Source: Actinomycetes bacterium (GTDB lineage: Bacteria > Actinomycetota > Humimicrobiia > Humimicrobiales > Humimicrobiaceae). Taken from it: a stretch of DNA of 52,006 bases. Below are positions 49,113 through 52,006 of this stretch, piece by piece. The position numbers and the translations under genes are program-made. How positions within the stretch are numbered: position 1 is the stretch's first letter; each line of letters starts with the position of its first letter. Below the pieces are notes generated by a model. It saw nothing but the letters and a program-made list of their open reading frames with translations. It was not told the DNA's origin and did no database searches. Location of the stretch: assembly GCA_022396035.1 (NCBI GenBank), contig JAIOXO010000011.1:1-52006 (forward strand), given 5' to 3'.

Positions 49113-50423
49113 ATGCCCGTTAAAAATTTATTTAAAGATCTTGAAAATAAAAATAAAAAAATAGCATTAATAGGGTTAGGTTATGTAGGATTTCCTTTGC
49201 TTATGAATTTAAGTAAATACTTTAAAACAATAGGTTATGATATAGATGAGACGAAAGTTAAAAAGCTAAAGAATAAAAATAATATAGTTGAAAAGAATAA
49301 TGAAGGTACTATAGACTGTGTAATAACCTCGGATGAAAAGAATTTAGAGACTGCAAATTTTTTTATAATAGCAGTACCAACACCGATAGATAAACATAAT
49401 GATCCAGATCTTAGCGCAGTTCTAAATGCTACTAGGATTGTTGGTAAGAATATGCCTAAGAACTCAATAGTTGTTTATGAGTCAACTGTATACCCTGGTG
49501 CTACTGAGGAGGTGTGTATCCCTCTCCTCGAAAAAGTATCAGGATACAAAAATAAAACTGATTTCCATATAGGATATTCACCTGAAAGGATAAATCCTGG
49601 TGATAAAATACATACTCTAGAAAATATTGTAAAAGTTGTTTCAGCACAGGATAGGTTAACATTAGATATAATTGAAAAGGTTTACTCTAAAATTATTGAG
49701 GCGGGTACATATAGAGCAGAGAGTATTAAAATTGCTGAAGCAGCAAAAGTAATTGAGAATATTCAGAGGGATTTAAACATAGCACTTGTTAATGAGTTTG
49801 CAATAATATTTTCAAAATTAGGACTTGATACAACAAAGATTATTAATGCAGCTAACACTAAGTGGAATTTTTTAAATTTTAAGCCAGGATTGGTAGGAGG
49901 ACACTGTATTGGTGTAGATCCATACTATTTAACCTATAAAGCTCAAGAGCTTGGATATCATACAGAAATAATTCTAGCTGGAAGAAGAATAAATGATAAT
50001 ATGAGCAATTTTATTGGCAATGAAATATTGAAGAGGTTATTAAATAACCATGATTCTATAGGTAGATTAAAATTAGCTCTATTTGGGGCAACTTTTAAAG
50101 AAAATACACAAGATGTAAGGAATTCTAAGATAATTGATTTATATAATTATTTTATCCAGTATGGAATTAACGCTTTAATTTATGATCCTGTAGCGGATAG
50201 AACAGAGGTATTAGAAAATTATAATATTAATCTTATAGAGTATAATCATATAAAAGATATAGATGCAGCAGTTTTCTGTGTTGCTCATGATTGTTTTAAA
50301 AATATTGATTTATTAGAATTAAAATCTAAGTTTAGAAATAAGAAGCCTTATATATTTGATATAAAGGGAATATTTCAAGAAACAATAGTTGAGGAAATTG
50401 GATATAGATACTGGAGGTTATAA
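49113..50423 (+). CDS. UDP-N-acetylhexosamine 6-dehydrogenase (WbpO/TviB-type)
   Basis: The 436-residue enzyme has the NAD loop ALIGLGYVGFPL (18-29) and the catalytic Cys265 in GGHCIGVDPYYL, the marker of the WbpO/TviB/WecC branch. ESTVYPGATEEVC and AKVIENIQRDLNIALVNE also fit this branch. It would oxidise UDP-GalNAc or UDP-GlcNAc to the uronic acid. A WbpP-like epimerase follows at once, giving the WbpP-WbpO pair known from O-antigen loci. AAAGGTGG lies before the ATG. Confidence 0.94.
   Translation: MPVKNLFKDLENKNKKIALIGLGYVGFPLLMNLSKYFKTIGYDIDETKVKKLKNKNNIVEKNNEGTIDCVITSDEKNLETANFFIIAVPTPIDKHNDPDLSAVLNATRIVGKNMPKNSIVVYESTVYPGATEEVCIPLLEKVSGYKNKTDFHIGYSPERINPGDKIHTLENIVKVVSAQDRLTLDIIEKVYSKIIEAGTYRAESIKIAEAAKVIENIQRDLNIALVNEFAIIFSKLGLDTTKIINAANTKWNFLNFKPGLVGGHCIGVDPYYLTYKAQELGYHTEIILAGRRINDNMSNFIGNEILKRLLNNHDSIGRLKLALFGATFKENTQDVRNSKIIDLYNYFIQYGINALIYDPVADRTEVLENYNINLIEYNHIKDIDAAVFCVAHDCFKNIDLLELKSKFRNKKPYIFDIKGIFQETIVEEIGYRYWRL
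50413..50417 (+). promoter_or_regulatory. Shine-Dalgarno site pointing to an AUA start
   Basis: GGAGG lies inside the end of the dehydrogenase gene and is 8 nt before ATA 50426-50428. No ATG, GTG or TTG is in the epimerase frame between the in-frame TAG (50404-50406) and TTG 50528. The site supports initiation at AUA. Confidence 0.55.
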
Positions 50424-50425
50424 CA

Positions 50426-51436
50426 ATAGAAAACATATCTTTAAAAAATAGTCCAGAAGTTAAAGATTTAAATATACTTATTACTGGAGTAGCAGGATTT
50501 ATTGGTTCCAATCTTTTAGAATTCTTTTTGAAAAAAGATTTTAGGGTAGTTGGAATTGATAATTTTTCAACAGGTACTGAGAGTAATATTGATATTGCTA
50601 TAAAAAACGCATCTAGATATAGGAAAGATTTAAATTTTACCTTTGTGAAAGGAGATATAAGAAGTTATAAGGATTGTGAGAAAGTTACAAGAAAAATAGA
50701 TGTGGTATTCCATCAAGCTGCGCTAGGTTCAGTACAGAGATCCCTGGAAGAACCAATTGAAGTTAATGAAGTAAATGTATGTGGAACTATGAATATGCTG
50801 AAAACTTCAATTGACAATAATGTAAAAAAATTTATCTTTGCTTCATCTTCATCTGTATATGGGGATTCAGAGAAATTGCCTAAAATAGAAGAAATGCCAC
50901 TTAATCCAAAATCAATATATGCTGCTACAAAAGTAGCTTCTGAGTATTATGTAAGGTTGTTTTATAGACTCTATGGACTTAAAACAATATCACTAAGGTA
51001 TTTTAATGTTTTTGGAAAAAGACAGAACCCGGACTCAATATATTCTGCAGTAATCCCTATATTTTTAAAGAATTTAAGCTTAAATAAGAAACTCTCAGTA
51101 TTTGGAGATGGAGAACAAGGTAGGGATTTTACCCATATAGACAATGTTGTTTATGCTAATTTACTTTCAATGGTTTCTCAAAATCATAAAACGTATGGCA
51201 ATTTTTATAATGTAGCTTGTGGGGAGATAATTAGCTTAAATGAAATGATTAAATTCTTAGAAAAAAAATTGAATAGAAAAATAGATGTTTTTTATAAAAA
51301 TAAAAGGAAAGGAGATGTTGATAAAAGCTTAGCATCTTTAAAGAAAATAAGGGAAGATCTTGGATATAAACCGGTGAAAAAATTCTATAGAGGATTAGTT
51401 GATTTAATAAAGGTATTACAATTGGGAAATGCCTAA
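50426..51436 (+). CDS. UDP-GlcNAc/GalNAc C4-epimerase (WbpP-like), probable AUA start
   Basis: The extended SDR has ILITGVAGFIGSNLLEF (about 17-33), HQAALGSVQRS, ASSSSVYGD, YAATK as the Tyr-x3-Lys pair and LRYFNVFGKRQNPDS, all typical of WbpP/Gne. The NAD loop lies upstream of the first ordinary start codon (TTG 50528), so translation must begin earlier. ATA 50426, 8 nt after GGAGG, gives 336 residues with the 15-20-residue leader common in WbpP. A sequencing error remains possible. It is next to the WbpO-like gene, its usual partner. Confidence 0.88.
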   Translation: MENISLKNSPEVKDLNILITGVAGFIGSNLLEFFLKKDFRVVGIDNFSTGTESNIDIAIKNASRYRKDLNFTFVKGDIRSYKDCEKVTRKIDVVFHQAALGSVQRSLEEPIEVNEVNVCGTMNMLKTSIDNNVKKFIFASSSSVYGDSEKLPKIEEMPLNPKSIYAATKVASEYYVRLFYRLYGLKTISLRYFNVFGKRQNPDSIYSAVIPIFLKNLSLNKKLSVFGDGEQGRDFTHIDNVVYANLLSMVSQNHKTYGNFYNVACGEIISLNEMIKFLEKKLNRKIDVFYKNKRKGDVDKSLASLKKIREDLGYKPVKKFYRGLVDLIKVLQLGNA

Positions 51437-51655
51437 AGTCGAAGGTTCTATTTGGAAACAAAACTCATTGGAAATCATGGCTATTTTTGAATGATAAATG
51501 AAGGATATATACTCAAAAAATAAGAGAGTAGATTTTTTTATATATATAAAAATTATATAGAGAGAATATACTTTTTAAATTGAAAGAATTAAAAAAAGAT
51601 ATGTAAATTCTATTTAATTTCTTTAAAATAATATGTTTTAACCTTTTAAGCTTGG
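51437..51655. other. A+T-rich spacer after the epimerase gene
   Basis: This 219-bp spacer is very A+T-rich and has no credible coding frame or hairpin. It may hold the promoter of the next, incomplete gene. Confidence 0.4.
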
Positions 51656-52006
51656 ATGGAGTTGAATAATATTAGTATTTTAGAAAGTAATAAAATTCCT
51701 ATATATTATTTTCTTAAAGCTGGGGAGTATGGACATAGGTATATATTTAGAATAACATATGAGAACCAAAAGAATGCAGAAGAAGATTTTAAAAATTGCT
51801 CTAATAAAAAAAGTAGCCAACAGATAAAAAAAGAAATACTACTTATCCAAAATTATTGGAAATGTTATCCCCTTCACTATTTTAGATATTATTTATATAA
51901 AAAAGAAAAACAATTAAGTGATAAAGCACTGTTGAATTATATACCAGAATTCTTTTTCTATAGAGTTTATCTGCCTTTTTATGATGATCGGCGATACAAA
52001 GTTTTA
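51656..52006 (+). CDS. Partial gene, possibly sugar-transfer-associated ATP-grasp protein
   Basis: A frame of 117 codons opens at ATG 51656 and runs off the right edge. Residues about 72-117 (NYWKCYPLHYFRYYLYKK, then NYIPEFFFYRVYLP) resemble the N-terminal part of sugar-transfer-associated ATP-grasp proteins found in polysaccharide loci. The match is by general pattern only. There is no clear Shine-Dalgarno. The ATP-binding part would lie outside the window. Confidence 0.45.
   Translation, partial: MELNNISILESNKIPIYYFLKAGEYGHRYIFRITYENQKNAEEDFKNCSNKKSSQQIKKEILLIQNYWKCYPLHYFRYYLYKKEKQLSDKALLNYIPEFFFYRVYLPFYDDRRYKVL

Overview
The window looks like chromosome from an uncultured, probably Gram-positive-type (monoderm) bacterium. 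The base composition is moderate in the first ~38 kb and clearly richer in A+T after about 39.3 kb. A complete F-type ATP synthase operon is followed by mgtE, murA and a LytR-CpsA-Psr (LCP) protein with a LytR_C domain. That order and the LytR_C domain suggest an Actinomycetota-like lineage, but this is inference and a Firmicutes-like candidate lineage is not excluded. TTG and GTG start codons are frequent. I saw no rRNA, tRNA, CRISPR array, intact insertion sequence or convincing intrinsic terminator.

Layout. 1-1.4 kb: the edge of an unknown gene and an Fsr-like MFS exporter, both on the minus strand. 1.5-8.8 kb: dCMP deaminase and the ATP synthase genes in the order I-a-c-b-delta-alpha-gamma-beta-epsilon. 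8.8-10.6 kb (minus): an unknown 142-aa protein and MgtE. 10.9-16.6 kb: murA, an LCP protein carrying two Ig-like domains, a membrane CapD/PglF-type 4,6-dehydratase and a PglC-like phosphoglycosyl transferase. This looks like a module that starts a cell-wall-linked glycopolymer and later ligates it. 16.6-18.9 kb (minus): a 7TM-PAS-PAS-GGDEF diguanylate cyclase and a small cupin. 19-20.2 kb: paired short ChrA transporters. 20.3-22.4 kb: two secreted DUF4214 proteins, one an SGNH hydrolase and one with an HELNH zinc-protease-like motif. 22.6-23.6 kb: dodecin and a RelBE-type toxin-antitoxin pair. 24-25.9 kb (minus): an SDR protein and a membrane protein.

26-39.3 kb is a polysaccharide and envelope region. 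It holds GT-C membrane glycosyltransferases (one ending in a DUF4214 domain), a phosphoesterase, a lipoprotein, a GerMN protein, GT2 and GT4 glycosyltransferases, and enzymes for dTDP-6-deoxyhexose (RmlC-like, RmlB), UDP-glucuronate (Ugd) and UDP-xylose (Uxs). At 39.3-39.8 kb a degraded regulator-like gene marks a boundary. From 39.8 kb to the end lies an A+T-rich capsule or O-antigen-like locus: Wzz-like protein, flippase, two CgeB-like glycosyltransferases (one fused to a methyltransferase), DegT aminotransferase, GNAT acetyltransferase, two GT2 enzymes, a WbpO/TviB-type dehydrogenase, a WbpP-type epimerase that seems to start at AUA, and the start of a further gene.

The genes fit together as one surface-glycan factory. 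Nucleotide sugars are made by RmlB/RmlC, Ugd/Uxs, CapD/DegT/GNAT and WbpO/WbpP. The PglC-like enzyme would start the lipid-linked chain, the glycosyltransferases extend it, the flippase and Wzz-like protein export it and set its length, and the LCP protein is a candidate to attach it to peptidoglycan. DUF4214 domains occur in two secreted enzymes and one membrane glycosyltransferase and may be a shared surface-targeting module.
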